Shown here: positions 34,570-43,860 of the stretch, piece by piece | Layout: each line of letters opens with the position of its first letter | Numbering within the stretch: position 1 is the first letter of the stretch | Assembly: GCA_009823505.1 (NCBI GenBank) | Contig: VZQC01008059.1 | Coordinates: forward strand, 2,189,536-2,253,535 | DNA: 64,000 bases | Direction: 5' to 3' | Origin: Rhizomys pruinosus | Taxonomy: Eukaryota > Chordata > Mammalia > Rodentia > Spalacidae | Position numbers and translations under genes: made by a program | Notes under the pieces: model-generated | Told to the model about the DNA's origin: nothing | The model's input: only the letters and a program-made list of their open reading frames with translations | Database searches by the model: none

Positions 34570-35690
34570 TTAAGTACTTTTATTATTTGAGAATTTCATG
34601 CATGCACATAATGTGTTTTCATATATACTTTTGATCATTTCATATGTGGATATTGTATTTGCTTCATTTCCACCCCATTTAGGACCCCCCCACCAGCTCC
34701 CTCTAAATTTATTGTCCTTTTTTATTATTGTTACATATACATACATACATTTTAAAATATACATATATAATGCACTGAGTCCATTTAGTGGTGCTTATGT
34801 GTACATGGAATAGACAACCTATGGGGGAGCCGGGCCCTAAAGGAGATGGCTTCTCCCACCCTCAGCATCCAATGAGTGCCTGTAGCTCCTTGTCTAGAGG
34901 GGGGACCCCAGGAAATTTAAATGTCCCCCATATTCCACTATTCCCTTCCCTTCAAATCCTCCCTTAATCCCTGTACTTTTCCATCCCAAATTCATGTGCT
35001 TTTCTTTTAAAACCCTCTGAGTCCATTTAGTCCTGCCGTTATGCACACGAGCTTCGGACCATCTAGCGAAGCACACACAGCCTCTCAGGCCCGCATCCCT
35101 GAAGAAAACTGACCCTCCCCTCCTCAGCAGCCATCAGGTGCCAATAGCTCCTTAGATGGGGGTGGGAGTTCATGAGCCCTGTGCTGGGTAGCTTTGCTGT
35201 CCACTTGACACACCTGGGTTGAGGGAGCTGCAATTGGAGAACTGTCTCCATTGGACTGCCAGTGACCTTGTCTATGAAGTATTGTCTTGATTGTTGAGTG
35301 ATGTCAGAGGGCCCAGCCCACTGTAGGCAGTGCCACCCCTGGGCATGTGTATAAGAAAGTCGGCTGAGCATGGGCCAGGAGAGCAAGCCAGTAAGCAGTG
35401 TTCCTCCACAGTGTGTGCTTCAGCTCCTGCCTCCAGGTTCCTGCCCTGAGTTCCTACCTTGAGCTCTGTTAGTGAGGACCTGTAACCTGTGAGACATAAG
35501 CTGAATAAACCCTTTCCTTCTCAAGTTGGTATGGGCAGAGTGTTTTCTCACAGCAATGGATAAGCAAACTAGAACAAGTCTCCGCTGGCTTGAACTTCTG
35601 CAGGTTCTGCGTGCGCAGACACAGCCACAGCCACTGTAAATTGCACATACCGGTGTTAAGTGGTGACAAGAATGTAGCCTCTTCACTTCA
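34570..35690 (-). mobile_element. L1 (Lx-type) 3'UTR pieces, antisense
   Basis: Two overlapping copies of the terminal block (34590-34920 and 34921-35178), each with the CTGAGTCCATTTAGT motif, so it is a tandem of two tails or an internal duplication. The text resumes at 35580-35690 (GCTTGAACTTCTGCAGGTTC) after the 400-bp repeat. Confidence 0.7.
35180..35577 (+). mobile_element. ~400-bp rodent repeat (copy 3), complete
   Basis: From TGTGCTGGGTAGCTTTGC to AGCAAACTAGAACA: the best preserved copy. It contains AAGCTGAATAAACCCTTTCC near the 3' end, which carries AATAAA. It interrupts an antisense L1 3'UTR. Confidence 0.75.
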
Positions 35691-35709
35691 CAATACCCAA
35701 GCAAAAACG

Positions 35710-35871
35710 AAGAAGAAGGAGGAGGAGGAGGAGGAGGAGGAGGAGGAGGAGGAGGAGGAGGAGGAAGAGGAAGGAAGGAAGGAAGAAGATGAAGGAAGAA
35801 GAAGAAGAAGAAGAAGAAGAAGAAGAAGAAGAAGAAGAAGAAGAAGAAGAAGAAGAAGAAGGAGGAGGTAG
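35710..35871. repeat. Compound purine repeat (GGA)n/(GAA)n
   Basis: About 160 bp of pure purine on the plus strand: GGA units, a GGAAGGAA middle, then GAA units. The Glu/Arg and Leu/Ser open frames across it are artefacts. Confidence 0.95.
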
Positions 35872-36066
35872 CCTCTTAAATGTGAGTTTAAATGAGCTAC
35901 TTCAGAGCCTGAGATCTGATTTCTCCATTTATTCAGTGTCATTTGTGGGATGACTGAGAATGAAGTATTACAGTTAAAAATTTATCATCTTAAAATCAGT
36001 TTTCTAAAATAAATATACGAGAAGCCAAGAGGTCAAGAAAGGATTCTGCTTCTATAATATTCTTTG

Positions 36067-36165
36067 TGAGCCTGTGTGGTGGCACACTCCTACAACCAGA
36101 GCACTGTGAACACTGAGGAAGTATGATCACAATTTTGAACAGCATTATATGTTCCAGGCCCACCT
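36067..36165 (+). mobile_element. Old B1-like monomer
   Basis: GAGCCTGTGTGGTGGCACAC, then AGCACTGTGAACACTGAGG and ATTATATGTTCCAGGCC. Strongly diverged. Confidence 0.55.
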
Positions 36166-36179
36166 GTCTATGGATTACC

Positions 36180-36345
36180 ACCACAGCACAGTAGGCTGGG
36201 CACTCCTACATAAATCAGTAATCAAGAAAATGTTCCCACAGACATGCCCAGAGGCCAATTTGATGAAGGAATTCCCCAGTCGAGAGTCCCTCTTCCCAAG
36301 TGTCTCTAGCTTGAATCAAATTAACAAAAACTAACCAACATGATA
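36180..36345 (-). mobile_element. ~400-bp rodent repeat (copy 4), partial
   Basis: Corresponds to the part near 31445-31610 (GTAGGCTGGGCACTCCTACA, AATCAAGAAAATGTTCCCAC). Confidence 0.65.
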
Positions 36346-36881
36346 ATATTGATAATATAACAATACCAGGATCGCTGGGGATTTTTCTTTACACTTTCCA
36401 AATCCATAAAAATTATCTGTGTAATGGTTTAATATCTGCCCATGCTCCGGGCTCTAATTTCCATGCAGGAGAACCCATATCTATTTATCACCACAATTTT
36501 GAACAAAATATCATGTCTGACCCACAGTACATAGACTCTAAACCTTTCCTGAAATGATAAGATTGTGGAGTCTCCATGGAGATATTTCCTAAGTAACATT
36601 TCTAGAAGATGAGGAAATCATTAGAAGGTGATAGATTCATACTTCTCTGTCTTATGACAATAAAGTAAATGTCCTAAACGTCCTAGAGGAGATGAAAGCA
36701 AACAGTGGCTATCATCACTATAGAACAGGAAATAACTTGAAATAATTGAAGCAGATGTCCATGTGTAATGCTTCAGAAAAAAATAGAGCTTCTGACTGTC
36801 AGTGACCAAGAAATATTGCAATGTTATATATGTGATTCAGTTCAGCCCTACATCAAGATCAGATTGTTTCCAATAATTAAT
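36346..36881. other. No recognised feature
   Basis: Single-copy-looking AT-rich sequence. Confidence 0.5.
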
Positions 36882-36891
36882 ATAAATCATT

Positions 36892-37125
36892 GTCTTTTCT
36901 TTTTAATGTTGTATTTATTATTTTTGTTTTATGTGTATAAGTATATTGCTTGCATATATGGAGTGCACCCTGTCATGCAATCCCTGCAGAGGTCAGAAGA
37001 GGGTGTCACATATCCCAGAACTGAAGTTCGGATAGTTGTTAGCCTCCCTGTGGGTACTGGAAATCAAACGTAGCCTCTGTGAGAGGAACCACTGCTCTTA
37101 ACTGCTGAGCCATCTCTTCAGCCCC
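36892..37125 (-). mobile_element. B2 SINE with 10-bp TSD
   Basis: A minus-strand B2 flanked by ATAAATCATT at 36882-36891 and 37126-37135. Diverged body. Confidence 0.9.
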
Positions 37126-37432
37126 ATAAATCATTTCTTTCTTTCACACTAAATTATCTTGCCTTTATGATCACTTGGAAAACAAGCTTACATATCCTAG
37201 TGGACCGTTTCCAGATCACAACTCCTTATCACTCATCCTTTCTGATTTTGTTTAGCTACTTATATTCTTCCATGACAAATACCTAACCTGCAAAGCCTGA
37301 AGGTTAAGAAAAGTCTCTTTGGCCAAGGTTGATATCCACCCCATCATCCAAAACCAAAGATTCTGACTACTCTTACTGTGTAAGAAATGAGTTATTGTTT
37401 ATCACTGATCTAGGTTTAAAAATGAGTTTTAG

Positions 37433-37575
37433 GGGCTAGAGAGATGGCTCAGAAGACCACTGACTAATCTTGCAGAAGACCCTGGTGCAGGTCCCAGCAC
37501 CCACATGGCAGCTAACTAACATCTAAGGGTACACTTACATACATGCAATCAATACACTCACACAAATAAAATATT
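37433..37575 (+). mobile_element. B2 SINE with internal deletion
   Basis: Head GGGGCTAGAGAGATGGCTCA; the middle is shortened (CATCTAAGGGTACACTTACA). Tail ATTAATTAATTAAATAAA. Confidence 0.88.
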
Positions 37576-37698
37576 AATTAATTAATTAAATAAAAATTGG
37601 CTTTATAGAAAATAATAAAGTAGCCAAGAAAGCAATACCCAAAACAAGTATGAAAAATAAATCTTTCATTTTATACCATTTTTTTAATTTTCATTTTT

Positions 37699-37704
37699 TA
37701 TTGA
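37699..37704 (-). promoter_or_regulatory. Candidate polyadenylation signal for the receptor gene
   Basis: TTTATT on the plus strand is AATAAA on the gene strand, about 390 bases past the stop codon. Many such hexamers occur by chance in AT-rich DNA, so this is weak. Confidence 0.25.
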
Positions 37705-37845
37705 TGCTTTGTGTCATTTTATACTATTTACAAAGCACTTCGGTATAGATTCTTCTCTCTTGATCTGAGCTAAAGACCTTTTGACCTTTAAACATAGCAA
37801 ATCAGAAATTTTTCTTTTTAGAAAATGTACCGTTTTTGCCCAGTA

Positions 37846-37890
37846 GGAGTAAATGCTTTTAACCACTAAACCATCATCTCTCCAGCCCCA
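37846..37890 (-). mobile_element. B2 SINE fragment (head only)
   Basis: AACCACTAAACCATCATCTC followed by TCCAGCCCC: the B2 head region read backwards. About 45 bp. Confidence 0.65.
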
Positions 37891-38092
37891 AGGCAAAAAT
37901 TTTTCTGATGAGAAACTGATACAAAGCACGTCTGGCTCTAGAACACAGAACTAATAAAGTTCTGGAACCCAAACTTACATTTTTTTGCTTCAACACACCT
38001 TTAAAATTATTTAATGATTCATATGCTAATAGTAGAAAACAAAAGCCAAAAGATGATTTGAAGAAACTTCCGGACTGACGGGGGCTTAAATT

Positions 38093-39034
38093 TTACTCTC
38101 CTTGGGAAACCCTCATCCTTTTGAAAGCTTTCTTCAGAGCCTCTTTCACTTCCTTGTTCCTCAGACTGTAGATCATGGGGTTCAGCATGGGGATGACCAC
38201 AGTATACAATACCGACACAATCTTGTCTTCCCAGAGGGATTTTCCCATGTTGCCTTTCAAGTACATGAATATGAGGGTTCCGAAGAAAAGGGCCACTGCA
38301 GTCATGTGAGACGCGCAGGTGGAGAAGGTCTTGGCTTTGGCTCCTGCTGTGCGAATCTTCAGAACAGCCCAAATGATGAGTAGATAGGATATGAGAATCA
38401 CTGAAATACTAGTTGTGATGACCAAAAAAGCTGAAAGGAAGATCACCCGTTCACGTGACCTGGTCTCACTACAAGCGAGCTTCAGCAAGGGGGGGAGGTC
38501 ACAAAAGAAGAAGTCAACCTGGTTGGATTTACAGAAGGAGATGGAGAACGTGCACCCGGTGCGGACCACAGTGTTGACCATAGCACCAGCGTAAGCTGTG
38601 GCTACCAGCCCCAGGCGGGTCTGTGGCGTCATGGCTATAGCATAGAGGAGGGGATTACACACAGCCACATAGCGGTCATAAGCCATCACGGCCAGAAGGA
38701 AACACTCGGTACTAGCATACAACGTGAAAAAGAAGAACTGGGTGGCGCAGCGCTCATAGGTGATGACCATTCTGTCAGTCCCCAGGGTCTCCAGCAACTG
38801 AGGAACAATTACCGAAGAGTAGCAAATGTCCAGGAAGGACAGATGGCTCAGGAAGAAGTACATGGGTGTGTGGAGCCGACAGTCACTCTGAATTAGCAAG
38901 ATCATGCCCAAGTTCCCCCCCATGGTGATGAGATAAAATGCCAGAAACATTAAAAAGAGACCCAACTGCAGCTGTCCCCAGAGCTCGAACCCCATCAGAA
39001 TGAATTCCGTCACCCGGGTGCCATTCTCCGCCAT
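38093..39034 (-). CDS. Olfactory receptor, class II, OR9-like (OR9I-like)
   Basis: An odorant-gated, Golf-coupled seven-helix receptor of the olfactory neuron plasma membrane and cilia. The intact single exon has 313 codons, the usual length. Visible features in order: an N-glycosylation site N4-G5-T6; TM1 with GGN (N41); LHTPMYFFLSHLS at 54-66; C96, which should pair with the loop-2 cysteine; MAYDRYVAVCNP at 117-128 with D120-R121-Y122; loop-2 cysteines C168, C178 and C188; SY at 216-217; KAKTFSTCASHM at 233-244; and PMLNPMIYSLRN at 282-293. There are no stops or frameshifts, and every hallmark residue is present, so it is probably functional. The start is the first in-frame ATG after a splice acceptor and gives the family's usual short N-terminus. 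By memory comparison it is closest to the OR9 family, especially OR9I. Subfamily rank needs a tree. Confidence 0.95.
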   Translation of the reverse strand: MAENGTRVTEFILMGFELWGQLQLGLFLMFLAFYLITMGGNLGMILLIQSDCRLHTPMYFFLSHLSFLDICYSSVIVPQLLETLGTDRMVITYERCATQFFFFTLYASTECFLLAVMAYDRYVAVCNPLLYAIAMTPQTRLGLVATAYAGAMVNTVVRTGCTFSISFCKSNQVDFFFCDLPPLLKLACSETRSRERVIFLSAFLVITTSISVILISYLLIIWAVLKIRTAGAKAKTFSTCASHMTAVALFFGTLIFMYLKGNMGKSLWEDKIVSVLYTVVIPMLNPMIYSLRNKEVKEALKKAFKRMRVSQGE

Positions 39035-39045
39035 GGAACTAAGGC

Positions 39046-39078
39046 TACCTGCTGGAATAAAATAGCAGTAAGAAGAAG
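39046..39078 (-). promoter_or_regulatory. Predicted splice acceptor of the receptor coding exon
   Basis: On the gene strand a pyrimidine-rich tract (CCTTCTTCTTACTGCTATTT) runs to TTCCAGCAG, 14-18 bases before the ATG. There are two AGs three bases apart (a NAGNAG acceptor). Olfactory receptor genes normally carry one or more 5' non-coding exons spliced just ahead of the ATG, so this fits. The upstream exon and promoter are not identifiable. Confidence 0.6.
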
Positions 39079-39536
39079 GTCTCCCTGAAGTTGTGTACTT
39101 GATTGAGTCTCAGTAATGATCCTTTAGGTTTGCAAAACATTTTACAGTTTTGACAAACTTGGTTTCACTTACCTTTTGGAAATCCTTGGAAGAATATATT
39201 CCTAATTCCATTTTGACAAAATAATAACAAATAGATAAAGTGGTTTAGCCATCCCACAAGGTTTCATAATTGACAAACTGTTAAAGCCAGGACCAGGCAG
39301 GGCTCAACGGCTTAGATATTTTCAAACTTCTGCATTTCCTGTGTTGGCACTATAGATCCACTTCGTGTAGAGCCAGAAAAAGCATTTTTGAAAAAACCTG
39401 AGTAGAACAGCATTAAGGACTGGGCTGTGAAATTAGATATAGGTTTAAATCCCTTCAGACCTTGAACAAGTGAAGGATCCAGTTTGCATACTGCACAAAT
39501 CACATGATCCCATGCACTAAGAATTGTTTTTTTTTT
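39079..39536. other. No recognised feature (upstream of the receptor)
   Basis: Single-copy-looking DNA. It presumably holds part of the receptor's intron. Confidence 0.5.
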
Positions 39537-39664
39537 CTAGGAGTGTGGTGCCGCACTCCTTTAATCCCAGCACTCAGGAGGCAGAGGCAAGTGGATCTCT
39601 GTGAGTTCAAGGCCAGCCTGGGCTACATAGTGAGTTCCAAGACAGCTGGAGCTACAGGGAGACC

Positions 39665-39699
<35 letters not shown>
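39537..39699 (+). mobile_element. B1 SINE with A33-type tail
   Basis: TAGGAGTGTGGTGCCGCACT through GGAGACCATT, then a pure A run of about 33 bases at 39667-39699. The long homopolymer suggests a fairly recent insertion. Confidence 0.93.
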
Positions 39700-39701
<2 letters not shown>

Positions 39702-39739
39702 TTTTTGCTAAGTGTGGTATAAACATTTAGAAATGTTTA

Positions 39740-39880
39740 ATTGGAAATTCTGTTATTTGTGGCAACATGGATGAACTTGGAAGATGTTATGTAAAGTGAA
39801 ATAAGGCCATGCACAGGAAAGTAATTACTGAGAACAAATATAATCTTAATCATAAGTGGAATCCAAAAATGTTGAACTCA
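39740..39880 (+). mobile_element. Old L1 ORF2 C-terminal fragment
   Basis: GCAACATGGATGAACTTGGA, TAAAGTGAAATAAGGCCATG and ATAAGTGGAATCCAAAAATG follow the end of ORF2 of L1M elements. Confidence 0.7.
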
Positions 39881-39882
39881 GC

Positions 39883-40018
39883 CATGTCTGGTGGAACATG
39901 CCTTTGATCCCAGCACTCATAAGGCAGATGAAGGTGGATCTCTGTGAATTCAAGGTCAGCCTGGTCTACAGCAAGTTCTAGGCCACCCAGAGTTATACAG
40001 AGACCCTGTTAGAAAAAC
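39883..40018 (+). mobile_element. B1 SINE, old
   Basis: GCCATGTCTGGTGGAACATG ... GAGACCCTGTTAG. Confidence 0.85.
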
Positions 40019-40051
40019 GCAAATTGCATTCAGATAAGCAATGAGTTAGAA

Positions 40052-40500
40052 TGTGTGGGAGTGAAACTTTGGGTGTGGCTTGAAGCAAAAACTTATGAGA
40101 CCTGTCCGGGAAGATCTCAGGTTATCTGATATTTCTGTGGGCATTCAGATTGCCTCTGTGAGTTATCTGTAGCAGGAAGATTCGGGATATTACAATGATT
40201 CTTGCTTCGCCCTATCTCTGCAAAGTTCCAGAACCGATGGCCCCTTCCCTTGAGACATTGAGCAAAATGTCACACCTGTAGTTACCTGTTGCACAAACTG
40301 GAGATCTGCAGCCCCCCGATTAGAAGCAAGGTGGCTCACCCTCCCTTCCGCCTGCCCCCCACTTCCTTGCCCAGAGCACAGTAACTTTTGGTATATAAGC
40401 ACACTGCTGGCATCAATAAAGAGAGAACTCTCCCACGGTCCCCTCCCCCCTCCTTGCCAGGGCTAAGCCAAGAGATTGTCTGCCTGCAGGCAGGAGACAG
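40052..40500 (+). mobile_element. Probable solo LTR
   Basis: It starts TGTGTGGGAG and holds a promoter-like layout: C-rich text, then TATATAA at 40392-40398, then AATAAA at 40415-40420 and a CT-rich block. A TATA box only about 20 bases before AATAAA is typical of short-R retroviral LTRs. No clear target duplication was found and the 3' end is uncertain. It lies about 1 kb upstream of the receptor in the opposite orientation. Confidence 0.55.
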
Positions 40501-40862
40501 TCTTGAGAAATGCAAGAAGGGAAGGATACCATGTGGATGTTGGCTACGTGTGATTAAAGGACTATTCAGACGATTATTAAACTCCGACAAGAATGGAAAT
40601 TATCAGGGATAGGAGCAGGATTCCAGAGCTTGTTGGTCAAAGGACACAAAGTTTCTTTAACTTCAGGACATCTGTTGTAAAGGATGGTGCCTCCCTTGAT
40701 AATAATGTACTTGAAAATCACTGAGTCGATTTTAAATGCCCTCAACACAAAAGATCAGTATGTGAGAGAATACAGAACTTAATTAGCTTGACTCAGCCTT
40801 TTTATAATGTGTAAATATTTTAAAACACACAATGTAAAATGTATATAACTTTGTCAATTAAA
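40501..40862. other. No recognised feature
   Basis: Single-copy-looking sequence. Confidence 0.5.
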
Positions 40863-40874
40863 AAATAAATGATG

Positions 40875-41071
40875 GAACTGGAGAAATGACTCAGCAGTTA
40901 AGAGAACTGGCTGCTTTTGCAGAGGACCTAGATTCAGTTCCCAGCCCTGTAACTCCAGTTCAGGGAACCTGACGCCTTCTTTTGGCCTCTGTGGGCATTG
41001 CATGACATGGGTGCATTTACATACGTGCAAGCAAAACACTCATAAACATAAAAATAAATAAATCAAATCTA
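40875..41071 (+). mobile_element. B2 SINE, first of a stack
   Basis: Diverged B2 (ACTGGAGAAATGACTCAGCA ... AACATAAAAATAAATAAATC). Flanked by AAATAAATGATG at 40863 and 41072. Confidence 0.9.
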
Positions 41072-41085
41072 AAATAAATGATGAG

Positions 41086-41227
41086 GCAACACACCTTTCA
41101 TCTCAGCACTCAGAAGGCAGAGGAAGAAAGGTCTCTGTGAGTTCAAGGCCAGCCTGGTTTACACAGCAAGTTCCAAGCCTGCCAGAGCTTCAGAATGAGA
41201 GAATCTGTCTCTAATAATAAATTCTAA
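41086..41227 (+). mobile_element. B1 SINE, second of a stack
   Basis: GCAACACACCTTTCATCTCA ... GAATCTGTCTCTAATAATAA. Flanked by perfect AAATAAATGATGAG at 41072-41085 and 41228-41241. The B1 head is shortened. Confidence 0.9.
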
Positions 41228-41241
41228 AAATAAATGATGAG

Positions 41242-41477
41242 AAGCTGGAGAGATGACTCAGCAGTAAGAGCACTGGCTGCTCTTGCAAAAGATTGAAGTT
41301 CCAATCCCAGCACCCACATGGCAGCGGACAACCATCCATGACTCCAGCTCCAGGGCATCCAACACCCTTGTCTGACCTCCACAGGCACTGTCACAACATG
41401 GGTGCACTTACATATATGCAGGCAATACACTCACACACATAAAATAAAATAAATAAATAAATAAAATATTTGTAACT
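41242..41477 (+). mobile_element. B2 SINE, third of a stack
   Basis: AAGCTGGAGAGATGACTCAG ... AAATAAATAAATAAAATA. Flanked by perfect AAATAAATGATGAG at 41228-41241 and 41478-41491. Confidence 0.93.
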
Positions 41478-41774
41478 AAATAAATGATGAGACTTAAAAA
41501 TTATTTTTTCTAAATTCTAGGATAATAAGAGGGAGCTGATCCTAGATACTTTCTAGAATATTCTTTTTTTTTTCTCCCTCCCTCTCTTCCTCCCTTCCTC
41601 CCAACTTTCTGGAATCTTCTTATCCCTAAGTCTACAACCTGGTGGAGTCCTAGCATCAGTCCTTTCTTTGGGTTGGCTTTTCATTGTTGTTTTCCTTTTG
41701 TTCTGTTTCTATATTTTTGCTAATTCGTTTACTTATCATACAAACAATGAGTTTCACTATGACATTTTCTTTTT

Positions 41775-42033
41775 TTAATATATCTTTTTTTAAATATTTG
41801 TTATTTATTTTTTTATGTGTGTGAATGTACTGTCTGCATGTAGGTTTGTGCACCGGTGTCGTGCAATGCCGCAGAGGTCAGAAGAGGGTGTCAGATTCCC
41901 CTGGAACTGGAGTTCTCCTGGAATTGGAGTTACAGACGGTTCTCGGCCGCCATATGGGTGCTGGAGATCGAACCCGGGTCCTCTGTAAGAGCAGCCGGCA
42001 CTCTTAACAGCTAGGCCATCTCTCCAGCCCCCC
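41775..42033 (-). mobile_element. Young B2 SINE (17-bp duplication subfamily)
   Basis: A full minus-strand B2 carrying the tandem 17-bp duplication (plus strand GGAACTGGAGTTCTCCTGGA). Flanked by ACATTTTCTTTTT at 41762-41774 and 42034-42046. It entered beside an older B2. Confidence 0.94.
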
Positions 42034-42046
42034 ACATTTTCTTTTT

Positions 42047-42263
42047 CCTTATTTATTTAGTTGATGTGTGTGAATGCTATATCTACATGCGCATAAGTGC
42101 ACTTATATCACGGAATGCCCACAGAGGCCAGAAGAAGGTGTCAGATCCCCTGGAACTGGAGTTACAGATGGTTGTTAGCCACCATATGGCTCCTGGGATT
42201 TGAACCCGGGTCCTCTGCAAGAGCAGCTAGTGCTCTTAACCACGGAGCCATCTCTGCAATCCC
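42047..42263 (-). mobile_element. B2 SINE, older, with 16-bp TSD
   Basis: Its duplications TCACTATGACATTTTC lie at 41754-41769 and 42264-42279. The left copy is now separated from it by the younger B2. Confidence 0.92.
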
Positions 42264-42544
42264 TCACTATGACATTTTCAAAAATATTGAGGACTATAAT
42301 TTGCTCAGATTGTTCCCCCACATCGCCCTTGCTTGACTCCCAGTTCCCTTCCTCTCCCACTTGTGACTACTTCTGCATCTATGTCACACCTGTTATCACA
42401 CCTAGATTACACATGAGAGATGTGGACTATAATGTCTTTCTTCCTCCAAAGGCCTTCGCTTATTTCTCCACCTCCATTTAAATCCTACTCACTTCCTCAC
42501 AGAATATATATATATATATTTCTGCAATAAAAGAAAACATGCAT

Positions 42545-42720
42545 CTGGGTGTGGTGGCGCACACCTTTAATCCCAGCACTCAGGAGGCAGAGGCAGGCAG
42601 ATCTCTGTGAGTTCAAGGCCAACCTGGTCTACATAGTGAGTTCCAGGACAGCTGGGTCTACAGGGAGACCCTGTCTCAAAAAGACCAGTAAACAAACAAA
42701 CAGCAACAACAACAAAAAAA
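42545..42720 (+). mobile_element. B1 SINE
   Basis: CTGGGTGTGGTGGCGCACAC through CCCTGTCTCAAAAAGACC and an A/C-rich tail. Confidence 0.93.
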
Positions 42721-42837
42721 TACAGTATGTGTCTGTGAATCTTATTTATTCTGCTTACTGTAATCTTCAGCTCCATCCATAGTCCTGCAAATGATATAAT
42801 TTCATTTTTGTTTATAACCAAATAAGATTCCATTGTG

Positions 42838-43069
42838 GGGGCTGGAGAGATGGCTCAGTGATTAAGAGCACTGCCTGCTCTTGCAGATGACCAGGGTTCA
42901 ATTCCCAACACCCACATGGGAGCTAACAACCAGCCATAATACCAGTTCCAGGAGAGCTGATGCTGTCTTTTGGCTTCCGTGGGCATTGCACACCAGGGGT
43001 GCACCTACCTACATGCAAGCAATATACGTGTACACATAAAGTAAAAATAACAAAGTATTTTTATAAAAG
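42838..43069 (+). mobile_element. B2 SINE in old L1
   Basis: GGGCTGGAGAGATGGCTCAG ... tail. Short flanking repeats CCATTGTG at 42830-42837 and 43070-43077. Confidence 0.9.
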
Positions 43070-43120
43070 CCATTGTGATTATATACCATATTTTCTCTTT
43101 TATTTTTTATCTTTTTTTAT

Positions 43121-43330
43121 CCACTCAGACTGCATTCTCTCCCTCTACTCTCCCGAAGGAGAGAAGAACGATCATCAATGGCAGTGGCAGTTGCAGTAAA
43201 GCAACACCAAGAGCCGGCTTCACGCTCAGGAGAGAACGCTACGTCTCCTCCTCGTGGTTTCTGGTACCCTACAAAGTCAGAGAAACCTCTCTAGTAAATA
43301 CTATAGAAATGATCCCTGAAAGTATAGTCT
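43121..43330 (-). pseudogene. U3 snoRNA retropseudogene (near full length)
   Basis: U3 is the box C/D snoRNA that guides early 18S rRNA processing in the nucleolus. On the minus strand this copy begins AGACTATACTTTCAGGGATC (box A region, TTTCAGGGATCATTTCTATAG) and keeps box B (GAGCGTGAAG), box C (TTGATGATCG) and box D (GTCTGA, ending GTGG). About 210 nt against a normal 215-217. It is followed by a 24-bp A-rich tail (43097-43120 on the plus strand as T-rich). It is bounded by perfect 13-bp repeats TACCATATTTTCT at 43084-43096 and 43331-43343. Tail plus duplication show L1-mediated retroposition, so it is a dead copy. Middle-region substitutions (CTTTGTAGGGTACC) agree. No promoter is visible upstream. 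Confidence 0.95.
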
Positions 43331-43714
43331 TACCATATTTTCTTTATTTGTTCATCTGTTGATGAACATCTAGGCTGGTCCCATATTTTGCCTATTATAG
43401 TTAGGGCAGCAATAAATGTGAGTGTACACGGATCTATATGGCATGCTGCCTTAAATTCCTTCGGACATATACCCAGATAATATCATTCCATCATATGGTT
43501 ACTTTATTTTTTGTTCTTAGAGGAACTGCCATACTGATTTCCACAGTCACTACACCACTTGAGGTTCCCACCAGCAATGTGTAAGAGTTCCTCTTTCCCC
43601 AGATCCTCGTTAGGACTTTTTTATAATAATGGGAACTGACCTAGGTGCTCATGCATGCTGAGAATTTTTTTCTTCCACTGAACTATATATACTCATACCC
43701 TCACTTTCACTTCC

Positions 43715-43860
43715 TTTTTTAATTTTGAGACAGAGTCTCATTAAGTTGCCTAGGCTGACCTTGAACTCTCTCTGTAGCTGGGAAGACCTTGAACTTGGAT
43801 ATCTTGCCTTGTTCTCCTAGGTAGCTGAAATTATAGAACTATGCCATCAAGACTGGCTGT
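43715..43860 (-). mobile_element. Old B1-like SINE
   Basis: TTTGAGACAGAGTCTCATTA, then CTAGGCTGACCTTGAACTCT; diverged and shows an internal duplicate of CCTTGAACT. Confidence 0.75.

Noticed and set aside
35590..35942. Poly-Glu/poly-Arg and poly-Leu/Ser proteins
   Set aside because: Artefacts of the purine microsatellite.
38019..38594. Open frames on both strands overlapping the receptor gene
   Set aside because: They are shadows of the receptor reading frame with no independent features.
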